Notes under the pieces: model-generated
The model's database searches: none
What the model was told of the DNA's origin: nothing
Seen by the model: the letters and a program-made list of their open reading frames with translations, nothing else
NCBI GenBank assembly: GCA_012932295.1
Contig: JAAONU010000001.1
Span: 32,767,449-32,831,448, forward strand
Source: Cyclina sinensis
Taxonomy: Eukaryota > Mollusca > Bivalvia > Venerida > Veneridae
DNA length: 64,000 nt
Direction of reading: 5' to 3'
Translations under genes and position numbers: made by a program
Part shown: piece by piece, positions 1 through 18,395 of the stretch
Numbering within the stretch: the first letter of the stretch is position 1
Layout of the letters: the number at the start of each line of letters is the position of its first letter

Positions 1-735
1 ATGTAACAAAAAAAAACAAATACAGCAAATTATGAGGACTGTTCTTTTTTATTTGGGTAGACCTAAAGGAAAACAAATAAGCTTTGAAATGGTTTTCAAC
101 AATTAGACAAATCATCAAAACACTGTACAATCAAATCGAAGACCATATGAAATGGAACTTATGGTTTTAATTTGCATTTTGTATCTTAAAACATGTAAAA
201 ATAAAAAGCAATAAAAATATTTATTATATATATATTTATACATCTATATCGAGAAATATTGATGAAATAAACTGCGTATTTTCATTTTCCGTATTTTCAC
301 TGTAAAAATTTATTTTTCACTGCAGTGAAACATATTTTCCGTATTTTCACTGGTGTCTTGCCGGACTACTTTTTTCTAAATTCAGCCAATACACTAAAGT
401 AAAGGGGAATTCTTTGGAATCTTCAGGTCAAAAAAAGAGAAAAGTATATAATAAACAGAAAATTCAGGTTTTTTCTATAAATACGGGATTTATGTTCTCG
501 TGGTATGAAAAATGTCATATTACACTCGTGGCTATCGCCACTCATGAAATATTTATTTTCATACCACTCGATGAAAATAAATCCCGTATTTATAGAAAAA
601 ACTTGAATATCCTCTATTTATTGGAATAATTTTCCAAGCTTTTCAAAATATATATATCATTTCTTTTTTTACATGCTTTCTTAAAAATTGATTGGAGCTA
701 TGAAATACAGTGTAATCTTAATTCATACAGAACAA
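1..735. other. 3' flank of PLD6, no gene seen
   Basis: AT-rich sequence downstream of the PLD6 stop. The only structured item is the palindromic element at 465-605. Minus-strand AATAAA signals (read as tttatt) occur at 617-622, at the edge of that element, and near 307-312. Either could end the PLD6 transcript. The small ORFs here arise from the palindrome. Confidence 0.6.
465..605. repeat. Palindromic MITE-like element, copy 1
   Basis: An inverted repeat with arms of about 65 bp. The left outer arm begins GTTTTTTCTATAAATACGGG and the right arm ends with its complement at about 605. The centre is CACTCGTGGC / GCCACTCATG. It is followed by AATATCCTCTATTTATTGG. The same centre and flank recur at 30593-30740 with different arm sequence. 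Confidence 0.85.
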
Positions 736-3700
736 CTAGCTGGTATGCTTCTGGTTCCTTGGGTCAAAATTGTCCCATAACTTTTCAAACTCTGCTATGT
801 ACAGTGACACAATGCGTTCATTGTTCAGAGCCATCAGATTTTCCTGGTTCCCTGAGATTGCCTGCCGAGTCCAATTAAAAGAACCATTCAGAAGAAGAGA
901 ACCATCAATTATAATGAACTTGTGGTGCATCAGGTATGATGAACTGTCTGTGCGTACGTTGATACCTGCAATCATAATAAACAAAATGCGTACAAGAAAG
1001 TGTAATTTTTATTTTTTCATCACAGAAAATCTTTACTGCGTGATAAAGCTTTCCAGAAGTATATATGTCAAAAACGAACATATAAAATTCCATGTTTTCT
1101 ACTTCATAAATCATGATCTCTGTTGGGAATATCATATTCCTACATTGTATCTTAATCAGATGGATAAAGTTTGCTACTAATAGTGAGAGAAGTTAGCCAC
1201 TGGTAATCAGAACCTAAGTAGTAGCAAGTAGTAACTATATGTAGTAACCAAACATAATAGACCAAACTAACTTCTGGCAACCAGCCATACCTTTTGATGA
1301 TGTTCAAAATATTCCCGATCAGGAAATAATAGGCTTAACTATGTGTGAGTTTGTTTTCTTTCTTTTACTTTGACTTCTCTGACATATAATTATGTTTGTT
1401 AGTATGACTTTAAATCAATGATATTTATACTTCTTAAATCTATATAAGTTGCATCTGCAATAGGATGTGAATTTATACTAGTTAAATATTAAAACTGTTC
1501 TTTAAATCTCTAAATTGTGGTCGAGTCCATATCGGCTATGTGTTTCTAAATGTTATTTTCCTTACAACACTTCTATTAGCTGAAAGTTAAGGCAGTCTTT
1601 TTAGTCACAATATTCTCATGCTCAATTTATAGATAAAGCCAGCATTTCAACAATTTCAAACTAGAGCTATCACTAAATGTATTTAATACACCCGCAAGAC
1701 TGCTTCGAAACTGAGGAAGTTATTAGTAACAGAATAATTTGTAAAAAAATTGAAACAGAGTTATGGTTGTGGGCAATTGAAGGTAGTTGTGGTTCTTGTA
1801 CATTGCATTTCCTGTCATTGTGCTTGACCATTTCATGAAGTTGCATTGAATTCCAACCAGTACTTTTCAAGTTATGCTCCGGACAAGGAAAACCAACAAA
1901 GGGAATAACTGTGCAAATATTGAAGATAGAATTATAGCTCTTGTACACTGCACTTTCACTCACTGTGCTTGACCACTGTATGAAGTTGCACTGAATTCTA
2001 TCCATAAGTTTTCAAGTTATGCTCAGGACAAGGAAATCCAACAAAGGGCAATAATTGTGCATAAAGTGAAGATGGAGTTATAACTCTTGTACATTGCACT
2101 TCCACTCATTGTGCTTGACCATTGTATGAAGTTGCACTGAATTCCAACCATTTGTTTAACAGTAATGCTCTGGACAATGAAAACTAACAAAGGGCAATAA
2201 CTCTGCATATAGTGAAGATGGAGTTATAGCTCTTGTACACTGCACTTCCACTTATTGTGCTTGACCATTGTATGAAGTTGCACTGAATTCTAACAATAAG
2301 ATTTCAAGTTATGCTCCATACACAGGAAAACCTACAAATGGCAATAATTGTGCATAAAGTGAAGATGGAGTTATAACTCTCATACACTGCACTTCCTGTT
2401 ATTGTGCTTGACCATTGTATGAAGTTGCACTGAATTCTAATCATTTGTTTTACAGTTATGCTCTAGACAAGGAAAACTAACAAAGGGCAATAACTCATTA
2501 CTGTACATATAGTGAAGATAGAGCTATGGCTTTTGTACACTGCACTTCCTGTCATTTTGCTTGATCTCCAACTCGATTGAATTCCAACGGGTAGTTTTCA
2601 AGTTATGCTCTGGATAAGGAATAACTCTGCAATTAGTGAAAACAGAGTTATGATTCTTGAATACTGCACTTCCTCTCATTCTGCTTGACCATTTTATGAA
2701 GTTGCACTGAATTCCAACCCGTTTTCAAGTTATGCTCTGGACAAGGAAAACAAACAAAGGGCAATAACTTTGCAAATAGTAATGATGGAGTTATGGCTCT
2801 TGTACAATGCACTTTCTGTCATTAAGTTTGACCATTGTATGAAGTTGCACTGAATTCAAACCAGAAGTTTTTAAGTTATGCTCCGGACAAGGAAAACAAA
2901 CAAAGGGCAATTACTATGCAAATAGTGATGGCAGAGTTATAGCTCTTGTACAGTGCACTTCCTCTCGTTGTGCTAGACCATTGTATGAAGTTGCATTGAA
3001 TTCCAACCAGTAGTTTTCAAGTTATGCTCCAGAAAAAAAAAAACATAAAAGGGCAATAACTCTGCAAATACTGAAGACGGAGTTGTGATTTTTGAACAGC
3101 GCACTTCCTCTCATTGTGCCTGACCATTGTATTAAGTTGCATTGAATTCCAAAGGGTAGTTTTCAAGTTATGCTGCCGACAAGGAAAACCAACAAAGGAA
3201 AATAACTCTGCAAATACTGAACACAGAGTTATGATTCTTGAACAAGGCACTTCCTCTCATTTTGCCTGACTATTGTATGAAGTTGCAATGAATTCCAACC
3301 AGGATTTTTCAAGTTATGCTCTACACAAGGAAAAACCAATAAAGGGCAATAACTCTGCAAATACTGAAGATGGAGATATGATTCTTGAACACTGCGCTTT
3401 CTCTCATTGTGCTTGACCATTGTAACAAGAGCCATGTTACACATGGTTAATCCCCCAGCCGGGAAGAAGCTACCTGAAGGTTGTACTTTCAAACACTCAA
3501 TGTAATGATGTTTGAAGAAAATCCCACAAAAAATAGGCAAGGTAGAGTTATTGTTCTTGCAAACTGCACTTCCTACCAATGTGCTATGTCAGTGTATTAA
3601 GTTTGAAGAAAATCGCTCAAGCACTTTTTGAGTTATGCTTCGGACAAAGTTTTTCAATTAAATCTGATAAAGGGGAGTAATTCTAAAAGTAGGCAAGGTA

Positions 3701-5686
3701 GAGTTATTATTCTTACACACTGCACCTCCTCCAAATGTGCTCTTTCAGTATATGAAGTTTGAAGAAAATCACTCAAGTACTTTTGGAGTTATGCTCCCAA
3801 CAAAACTGGAATGGACGCACGCATGGACGGACAGAGACCATTTCTAATATACCCTCCTCCTTTCGCGGGGATAATAAGTTCAAGAATTCAAGAATTAGAT
3901 AAACATGTAAATGCTGGGATTTTTAAAATGTAAACAAGTAAATCTGATAAAGGGGAATAACTAAAATAGGCAAGGTAGAGTTATTGGACTTGCACACTGC
4001 ACTACCTACCAATGTGCTCTGTCAGTGTATGAAATTTGAATAAAATTCCTCAAGTAGTTTTGGAGTTATGCTCCGGACAAAATTTATTCAGTAATTCTGA
4101 TAAAGGGGAATAACTCTAAAAATAGGCAAGGTAGAGTTATTGTTCTTGCACACTGCACTACCTACCAATGTGCTCTGTCAGTGTATGAAGTTTGAATAAA
4201 ATCCCTCAAGAAGTTTTAGAGTTATGCTCTGGACAAAATTTATCAAGTAATTCTGATAAAGGGGAATAACTCTAAAAATAGGCAAGGTAGAGTTATTGTT
4301 CTTGCACACTGCACTACCTACCAATGTGCTCTGTCAGTGTATGAAGTTTGAATAAAATCCCTCAAGAAGTTTTAGAGTTATGCTCTGGACAAAATTTATC
4401 AAGTAATTCTGATAAAGGGGAATAACTCTAAAAATAGGCAAGGTAGAGTTATTGGACTTGCACATTGCACTACCTACCAATGTCCTCTGTCAGTGTATGA
4501 AGTTTGAATAAAATCCCTCAAGTAGTTTTGGAGTTATGCTCCAGACAAAATTGTTTCGGACGGACGCACGGACGCACAGACACACGGATGCACAGACGCA
4601 CGGACGGACGAAGGGCATTCCTAATATCCCCTCCGCCTTTGGCGGGGGGATAAATAAGTTGCACTGAATTCAAACCATTAGTTTTCAAGTTATACTCTGG
4701 ACAAGGAAATTGCAACAGACTGACCGACCCCCCCCCCACACACACACACCCAGACTGACCACTGGGTGACTCCTATATACCCCCCAAACTTTGTTTCGGG
4801 GGTATAATGACTTGGTGCTGGCCTTCTCAGGTCAGTACACCAAAGCCTCCAAGCCTTGACTTTAAACAAGATGTTAGTCTATAAAACAATTAACATGCTA
4901 GTGCTATGTGTAAATTGGTTTCATGATTACAATTCTTTCTAATTAATTAAAATTTTCATCATTGAATGTACTCTCAGCAGTTAAGAAAGTGAATAGGAAT
5001 AATGAATTAATATTCATCAGGAAACTGTGTTAATATTTTCTGTACCTAGGGATGTCCTACTGACCCAAAGTCAAGGTCACTGAGAGGTCAACACTTCACT
5101 TGTGTTTTATTGGACCTTATTTTAACCTTAAAACTCTAACCTGGTACATTGTATATTTTCAGAAGGATGCCATATTATAATTTGAAAATTTAGCTTGGTC
5201 AGCAACTTTAAACTTCTATATTATAATGGTACCTTCTTTCCTGAGATTCCATATTTGTGATCCAGTAATATTTATCTGTTCATCATCACATATCACCCTT
5301 ACATCAACATTGAGTTTTTGAGCTTCTATAAGTAAGTCTGCAAGTTCTGAGCAACATATCATGAAAACGCACACATCGATAGTTTCTTTTGCAGAAGCAA
5401 TAAACTCGTACAAGCGACTAAGAGAGTTAGGAATGTGTGTAAATCTACATCTGTGATTATTACAACCATATTCGCCGACGAAAAAGTCTTTGCAAGCAAC
5501 CTGGTCGTCAGGAAAGAAGAGCACTTCTTCGATCACTTGTCTACTTTCACTTTGCCTTTTGTACTGCCAATGTCGTTTTCTAAATTTCTTGTACAGAAAG
5601 TAAACTATTTCTGAAACAACACCACACGCCAGAGCGACACCACCCACTTTTATCCATTTAGAGTTCATTTTAAGCAACCTCGACAA
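736..5686 (-). CDS. PLD6: PLD6 / Zucchini mitochondrial phospholipase-D-like protein, 2 exons
   Basis: Coding exons are 5233-5686 (ATG at 5684-5686) and 736-965 (stop TAG at 736-738). The donor is GAAG|GTACC and the acceptor TTGCAG|GTATC. The phase-1 join gives 227 aa; the human protein is about 250. Residues about 13-32 form an N-terminal membrane anchor followed by basic residues, as expected for the outer mitochondrial membrane. Cys65, Cys75, Cys80 and His84 match the C3H zinc-binding insert of the Zucchini group. The single HKD motif is H165-x-K167-x4-D172 (MHHKFIIID), followed by NGSFNWTRQA, typical of these half-site dimeric enzymes. Family roles are piRNA maturation as an endonuclease and/or cardiolipin hydrolysis to phosphatidic acid; the sequence does not decide between them. 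It is head-to-head with TVP23. Identity is near certain, and both splice junctions are read from sequence only. Confidence 0.95.
1790..3432 (+). repeat. About 146-bp tandem array, 11 units
   Basis: The anchor 'gttatgctc' (with variants) occurs at 1871, 2016, 2162, 2308, 2455, 2602, 2729, 2875, 3021, 3167 and 3313. Ten spacings are 145-147 bp except one of 127 (one unit has a 19-bp deletion). Units carry 'gaagttgcactgaattcc' and 'caaagggcaataact'. Many short minus-strand ORFs here are by-products of the repeat. Confidence 0.93.
3433..4650 (+). repeat. Nested element with about 156-bp tandem units
   Basis: The 146-bp unit text breaks after 'gcttgaccattgta' near 3433 and resumes with 'taagttgcactgaattc' near 4651, so this segment is an insertion. 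Units carry 'gataaaggggaataactc' and 'ggcaaggtagagttatt'. Anchors at 4065, 4221, 4377 and 4533 are exactly 156 bp apart. It ends in a GGACGCACGG-type spacer and a hairpin (CCCCTCCGCC TTT GGCGGGGGG) near 4620-4651. A second hairpin of the same kind at 3846-3876 suggests two successive insertions. Confidence 0.85.
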
Positions 5687-5873
5687 TAAGCGGTGTCAAT
5701 GACAGTATATAACAATAATTTTATAAGGTCACCGTTTTCCTGTAAACATTCATAAAATGCATTTCCGCTTCCGTTTCCAACATGGCAGCTTCGTAATTTG
5801 ACAGGTGTTCAGGTCGTGAAATAATCAACTTTAAAAGGACCCTCTGTGCGGATAAAACAGTCACTTTCACAAG
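5687..5873. promoter_or_regulatory. Bidirectional promoter between PLD6 and TVP23
   Basis: Only 187 bp separate the two divergent start codons. The interval contains clustered ETS-type cores (CATTTCCGCTTCCGTTTCC, near 5759-5777) and an AACATGGCAGC stretch just after them resembling a YY1-type site. No TATA box is obviously placed for either gene. Transcription starts were not determined, so this is inferred from geometry and motifs. Confidence 0.7.
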
Positions 5874-12213
<6,340 letters not shown>

Positions 12214-12384
12214 GGATGGCAAACATGCAATACAGAGATGTGATACACTGTATATACTTTGGGATACATGAACTGAGGGTTAATCAATTATGGAGATTCA
12301 TTATTTATTTTTTGATGGCTTTTCAAAGAATGTGATTCTTTAAGTCAAAAAAATTTGTCGGGAAAAGTGTTGCAGAGAAGTTGA

Positions 12385-12390
12385 AATAAA
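12385..12390 (+). terminator. Likely TVP23 poly(A) signal
   Basis: AATAAA on the coding strand 172 nt after the TVP23 stop, the first canonical hexamer downstream. Cleavage would follow 10-30 nt later. Confidence 0.55.
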
Positions 12391-12879
12391 GTTGAAATGA
12401 GGATTCCAAGAGAAACCAGTTGCCTGGATTGAACATTGCTGTGACCATTTCATAAAGTTCGCATTTGCAAATGAACTTTTTTTTTCAAGGATGCATTTTA
12501 TTTTTATTTATGGATGTAAATATTGTACAAGTAAGGTGGTCCAATAACTGGACTAAATGCTGTTTAACAATGGTGAAGCAGTGTGTACATTTGTTTACAT
12601 TCCAGATTAAGATGGTGTTTCACATGACATGTGCAAATAGTTTTAAAATTCTAAAATATGATGTCAGAAACTGAATATCATTTCTTCAACCAACTGTGTT
12701 TTCCAGACGGATGACCATAAAGTTACAGAATATGAACAAACTTTGAACTGGAAGAGGGGAGTGCTGAGGTTATAGTGCAAACCCATTATGGGCTTTTTAA
12801 AATTTGTAAACTCATAACAGTATTTATTGTGAAAAGTTTTGAAAGCTGGAAAAAATCAAGTTTTAATTAATGATTCATT

Positions 12880-14060
12880 TTTTTGCTCATCTCTTCGAGG
12901 TGAGCTTTTCTGATCATTCTGTTTCTGTTGTGTGCCTTGAAGTGGCGTCAGATTTTTTCCAAACTTTATCTTTGAACAACATCTCCTCTTTAACTACCAG
13001 GTCAAAGTTGATTGAACTTTGCTGGGATGTTCCTTGCCTGAAGATTTACCAAAGTTGTTCAAAGAATTGAATTCCATCCGGAACTCTGGTTGCTGTGGCA
13101 ACAGAAACAAAGAATTTGAAAGTTTTCTTGTCTGAAATCACAAGGCCTAGAGCTTAGATATTTTGTATACAGGTTCACCTAGAATTCCCCCCTAAGCCCT
13201 AAAGCTAAGAGTTTTTGTGTTGAGCATCAGCTGGAGGTCCTCTATCAAGATTGTTCAAATTATGCATCTTGGCTCAGTCTTTGGTCAATCTTAGCACTAC
13301 CCTTGGTGTAACTTAATTTTGTGTAAGCTTATATAGGGAAGACTTAAAAAAATTCCTGTCTCAAACCTTATGCTCTAAAACTTAAATATGTTGTATGTTG
13401 CTTTGTCTGGTGGACTTCTTAGTTTGTTAAAATTGTAACCCAGCGGTTAGAATTTGCCCTGCACAGGGGGTCCTATTTGTGTCAAATATTTAAATAGAAA
13501 ATATTATGAGAAACTGTAAGGCTTAGATGTTAGATATTTAGTATGAAGCATTGTATAATTGACCTCTACAAAGATACTTGAAATAATTTCCCTAGTGACA
13601 ACATTGACCACCACCCAGGGGTCACTTGTTTTACATTGAGCATGTGTAGGAAAAACTTGAAAAATCTTCTTGTCTGAAACTGTATGCTGTAGAGCTTGAA
13701 TATTATTCATGTAGCATTGTTTAGTGCATACATACCACTCTTTTTCAAGTTATGTCCTGGAGCCAATATTGGCCACATTACAGGGCTCTACTTGTACAAA
13801 ATATAAGATCTTTTAAAATCAAATCAATTCGTTTTGCTTCTGATGTTTGCTCATCAGCAGACCCACAGCCAAGGTACTCAGGTTTGCGACCCAGGGCGAT
13901 CATAGCCATCTTGTTTTCATAGACATATAGAGGAAACTGCAGAGCCTAGAGAATAGATATTTAGTTTGTAGCACTGTCTAACAGACCTCTACCAAGATTG
14001 TTCAAATTATGTTTGGGGTCAGTATAGAATTTTGTACATACACATTTTAAAATTAATATC
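12880..14060 (+). repeat. Degenerate tandem-core element
   Basis: It begins with 'gctcatctcttcgaggtgagctttt' (only the first 20 bases are diagnostic), the reverse complement of the element end near 18345-18395. The body holds repeats of the 10935-11870 family ('gaaactgtaaggcttag', 'ttgttcaaattatg'). No coding capacity. Confidence 0.65.
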
Positions 14061-16079
14061 TTTAGTCATTCAGTACCAAATTTGTTCAGTGACCTTAACC
14101 TTCGGACAGTTATTTATCTTATATAGAATAATGTACGACTTTTATTAAACCACAATGCCAAGAATGGAAAAACAAATAAATCGGCTTTATAAGTTCCAGA
14201 AGAACTTTCATGTTTGCATACTTTCCTTCTTGTGACCTACCTTGACCTACTTAACAGTTTTTAGCCATATGTGCAGCTTTGCTTCAATTTTACACTGACC
14301 TTCGTTCTTTCTAAACTTCAGCATTAGAGTTCAAACTGCATGCATAATTTTGCTTACTTGGCCATGATATAAAGAGCTATATGGAACTCAAGTCAGTGAT
14401 ATAGGGTCATAGTGGCCCTCTTGTCATTAAACTTAGTTGTATGTAGATCTGAGGTCATTGGCTTTAATTCCACCAAGTGTGAGAGTCTCCAGTGACTTTC
14501 CATAGTTCCGGCAGTTTGAAACCGCAAATGAGTCTTCAAGCTAGAATAACATAAGTTTGGAGAATATGTTCCGAGTTGATAACTAAGTTTACAATTAAAA
14601 AGATATACAGGTATGTAGAAGAGCAATGAACTGTTATCCCGAATGCAGAGTAAAGACCACATGTTAGAAAATACTGAACTGTTCTCCTTTTTACATGTCT
14701 GGAGATCCTGTTTGTGTCTCAGCAGTTTGTATTTCCAAATATAGTTTTATATTTGCACAAGCCTTCAACAAATTTAGCAAATTTCTTCAATATTTTTCAC
14801 ATTTTGACAGCATGTATTCAGTTAGTCATCTCAAAATCATGTCAGTTTTAAATTCCTTAATAAAATCTGATCTTTGTAGATATTTGGGAAGACTTCTTGC
14901 ATAACATTCATTTTGTATGTAATATTTCATCTGTTTAATGCAGTTTAGTGCCAGAACACTTTCTTTGTTTAATAGTGAAATTAATGGGTTATGAATTTTA
15001 TTGATACTTACTTTATTGTGAAAAAAAATAAATATTGAATTTTATTATTTCTCTTTATATGAAAAAGATATTGAATTCCATCAATCTATTTTTAAATAGT
15101 CATAACTTGCATAGTTAGCATAATGTACTTGGTACCTTGCCAACAGCCTAGTACCTTGTCTGTTACTGAGTTAATTATGAGTTAATTATCTTCACAAAAA
15201 TGCTGAAATACTTATCTCAAATCAGAATGGCAGATCTGACAACAGGATACCAACTGGTGAAGCCAACGACCACTGTACAATTTACAAATTTATTTACAAG
15301 AATGAATATACATGTACTTCTAAACGAATTCTCTGTATTGCTACATTTGGGGATTTCTTACCATATAATATAGAAGGTCATAAAAATAATATAGAAGAAA
15401 AGTAAGAAAGCAAATGATAATATGTATGTTGTGTGTTTCAAACAACAATGCCTTGATTGTATATTGCAAAGTATTTTATTTCTTTTACCGAAACTCAAGA
15501 AGACTGCTAATTGGAAAGAAAAACCTCTCTGAGTTCATGAAATTACAAGTTGTTCTTTTAAAAATCTAAAGCGATATAAATTGTGACACGCAAAAGAATC
15601 ATAATTATTTTGTTGATAAAATTATAAGATGGTGATTTAATAAACGAACATACCGTATTAAACTGCAAAAACTTGATGCTTACCAGTACTTTCATCGAAC
15701 TGATGTGAGGGAGACATACATGTATCCGTGTATATATATGTGTGTGTGTGTCATTCACACCAGGTGTTATTTATTACCTATAGGCATGTTGGTCCCTCAA
15801 AGGCAAATTAGGTCATAAAGATGAAATGCCAAACAGAAATGAAATGCTCAAAAGACAATTAGCGGTGACTGATCCAAAGTAAGGAGATATGTCACACTCT
15901 GTAGTATGTCCTTCATATCATTAGGCACCGCTTTAGGCAAACAAAGTTTTACTGAGTCTTATCAAGGCATCTCATCATTGAACTTAATATTGACACAATA
16001 TAAAATGCCTTTCTAAATAGACTTTGAAACTAGAAAGTTATAAGATAGGCAGTTATGCACCCCTTGAAGAAGGGAGGTA
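14061..16079. other. Intergenic, nothing firm
   Basis: About 2 kb without a supported gene. There is a short (TA/TG)n run near 15727-15752. The ORFs of 60-90 codons here have no recognisable motif and no splice context. Confidence 0.55.
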
Positions 16080-16990
16080 TATTGTTCTGCAGATGTAGGT
16101 AGGTAGATTGGTCGGTCGGTCAGTAGACCACATCGTTTCTGCTGAATAGCCAGTGTACAAATTAATCTACACCCTTCAAATGTCATAGGATGTCTGCCCA
16201 TATTGAGTAGAAGACCCCTATTGTTTTAGGGGTCAGTATCACTGTCACCTTGAATTTGAAAACCATGTCTCTTCAATAACGTGAGTACCATTTGACCCGC
16301 AGCTTTCAAACTTTACAGAGTGATTGCTCTTATTGAATAGAAGATCCCTATTTTGGGATCAGTAGTTCAAAGGTCAAGGTCACTTTCGTGCTGGTCTTGA
16401 AAACCATATCCACTCAGTAACACGAGTACAATTTGACCTTCACCCTTCAAACTTCATAGGGTGGTTGCCCTTATTCAGTAGAAAACACCTATTGTTTTTA
16501 AGGTTAAAAGGTCAAGCTCATGGTTACGTTCAATTTAAAAATCGTTTCCGCTGAATAACTCTAGATCCATTTGACCTAAACTCTTCAAACTTCGTAATAT
16601 TGTTGATCTTACTGAGCAGCACACCCCATTTTCCGCTGAATAACTCGAGTATCATTTGACCCACTAACTTTAGACTTGATAGATCGGCTGCCCTTATTTA
16701 GTAGAAGACCGCTTTTGTTTTTGGCATCAGTAGGTTAAAGGTCAAGGTCACCTTAACCTTGAATTTGATAACTGTTTCTGCTCAATAACTCTTGTACCAT
16801 TTGACCTACACCCTTCGAACCTCATAGAGTGCTTGCCGTTATTGAGTAAAAAGAACCCCACCGTTTTTTGTCAGTGAGTCAAAGGTCAAGGTCACTGTCT
16901 CCTTTAATTTGAAAACTGTTCTGCTCAATAACTTGAGTAACATTTGACACACAGCCTGTCTTCAAACATTCAGAGGGGCATACATGTCAT
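16080..16990 (+). repeat. About 142-bp tandem repeat
   Basis: The anchor 'catttgacc' (with variants) occurs at about 16289, 16430, 16568, 16653, 16797 and 16941, spaced 141, 138, 85, 144 and 144 bp; one unit is truncated. Units contain 'aaaggtcaaggtcac' and 'cttcaaacttcatagggtg', common mollusc repeat text. A GGTCGGTCGGTC spacer stands at the left end near 16110. Confidence 0.82.
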
Positions 16991-17016
16991 TCTGACATTT
17001 CTTGTTTTTAAAGAGG

Positions 17017-17150
17017 GGCCGATCAGTGGTCCAGTAGTAAGGCGCTTTGCTTGTAATCAGGGGTGGCGAGTTCGATCCCCCACTTCCCCACAAGCATCAC
17101 TGTCAGTTGGGTGAGACGTTAAATAGAGGTCCCTTGTATCAGTGCTATAC
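17017..17150 (+). mobile_element. tRNA-derived SINE, family A
   Basis: The tRNA-like head contains an A-box-like TGGTCCAGTAGTAAGG and a B-box-like GAGTTCGATCC (17068-17078). It is followed by a body with 'gggtgagacgttaaatagag'. It cannot fold into a proper tRNA acceptor stem, so a functional tRNA gene is not called. It abuts the element starting at about 17190. Confidence 0.7.
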
Positions 17151-17189
17151 ATTGAATATGGAAAGCAGGAGTGTCTCAGAGGTCGTGCT

Positions 17190-17800
17190 TTTTATGTCCC
17201 CGAAGAGTGGCATAAAGTAGTCTCACTGTCTGTCCGTTTCATATTCTGTGCGCAACTTCTCTTACAATTTTCATTTGATTTTCACCAAACTTTCACGGAA
17301 TGGCCATTATCAAGTGCCGCAGTGCATATACTCAGGCTTCTACGATTCGCTATTTTTGATGTGGTTATTGACCTTTGTTAAATTTTACTTAATATATTTT
17401 GTGTTTTCAACTCTTCCCCCACATCCCATGCAATTTTCACCAAATGTTCACAAAATGATCATTATCAAGTGCTGCAGCACATCAACTTCAGCTTTTATGA
17501 TTCGAAAATTTTTGGCGGAGTTATTACCCTTTGTTAAATTTTACTTAATATGTCTTGTGTTGTTACTCCTCCTACATATCCAATGCAATTTTCACCAACC
17601 TTTCACAAAATGATCATTACCAAGTGCTGCAGCACATCTACTCCAGCTTTTGTGATTCGAGTATTTTTGTCGGAGTTATTGCCCTTTGTTAAGTTTACTT
17701 AATATTTCTTGCGATGCAACTCTTCCTCCTACATTCCCCATGCGATTTCACCAAACTTTCCCAGAATGATCATTATCAAGTGCAACGTCAAAAAATGAAC
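17190..17800 (+). repeat. Tandem-core element, about 155-bp units
   Basis: It starts with TTATGTCCCCGAAGAGTGGC, close to the hairpin-end text of other elements here, then about 3.5 units. The anchor 'ttgccctttgtta' (with variants) lies at about 17368, 17525 and 17679. Units carry 'caccaaactttcac' and 'atcattatcaagtgctgc'. Confidence 0.78.
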
Positions 17801-18334
17801 AACACTTGTAAATATATACCTGGGCAATTCGATTGATAATTTGAACAACAACACCATGCCAAGTCATCTTTTCTAAGGATATAAACCAGAGGAACAAAGT
17901 TATATTGGAAACTTACACAAATGCTTTAAAACTGATACTAATACTATAGCGACTTTCATTGTAGCTAAAAGCGGTAACGAGTAACTACAGAAAAACAAGA
18001 AAAAAATGTTTAAATGGACGTTTCACTTCTGTATTTACAGTCGTTGACTACCGAAATACCGACCTTTGTCGCTAAAGCTAATCGTACATTACAAAGTTTT
18101 ATTATTCAGAGTCAAGAAATTAAAGATTTTACAGTGATACACTTTTAGGTTTTGTTGATTTTCAAAAAAAAAACATGTTGATTTTACATTGTCATGTAAT
18201 GGAACCATTCGTTTTTTAGGAATTTAAAAGAGGACCAATTAAATACATACTTTTGACTATTGGTTGAAATTGGCCTTGTGGTTTATGAGTAGATGTTTGC
18301 AGCATGACGAGGGATGAACGACAGACGACAGACA

Positions 18335-18395
18335 GTCATCCATCACAAAAGCTCACCCTTGAGCACTTAATTCGTGCTCAGGTAAGCTCAAAGTA
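18335..18395 (+). repeat. Element end with GAGCAC/GTGCTC stem-loop
   Basis: The text 'atcacaaaagctcaccc' is followed by GAGCAC-TTAATTC-GTGCTC, a perfect 6-bp stem. The same 'cacaaaagctcaccc' end recurs at 59628-59645, a related end near 58828-58850, and an inverted one at 12884-12915. It appears to be the conserved end of a dispersed tandem-core family. Confidence 0.65.

Larger units (their letters stand above)
1663..4807 (+). mobile_element. Composite tandem-core (pearl/Helitron-like) element, copy 1
   Basis: The left end is GAGCTATCACTAAATGTATT near 1665-1684. The right end is a hairpin near 4777-4806: TATACCCCCC, a loop, then CGGGGGTATA. The core is tandem units of about 146 bp. A second unit type of about 156 bp and its own hairpin end are nested inside at about 3432-4650. 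The same two outer ends occur in reverse orientation at 49690-50735. No transposase ORF is present, so this is a non-autonomous element. Assignment to the pearl / Helitron-like class rests on the structure (tandem core plus hairpin end) and is inference. Confidence 0.7.
966..5232 (-). other. PLD6 intron 1, repeat-filled
   Basis: An intron of 4.27 kb. The stretches 966-1660 and 4810-5232 show no recognisable feature beyond short mollusc-type 'gtcaaggtcactg' text near 5070-5095. Everything between is a composite tandem-core element described separately. Confidence 0.8.

Noticed and set aside
1673..4745. Several minus-strand ORFs sharing 'GWNSMQL' and 'QSYCPL' peptides
   Set aside because: They are translations of the 146-bp tandem unit, recur at its period, and have stops and frame changes without splice sites. 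The same peptides appear on the plus strand in the inverted copy at 50039-50706.
5216..5232. Extension of PLD6 exon 1 to the stop at 5216
   Set aside because: The conserved reading requires the donor GAAG|GTACC at 5233 and joins in frame to the HKD exon, so the extra residues are intron.
17017..17085. tRNA gene
   Set aside because: A and B box similarity is present but no intact acceptor or anticodon stem; the downstream body marks it as a SINE. The same applies to 27060, 33067 and 61318.
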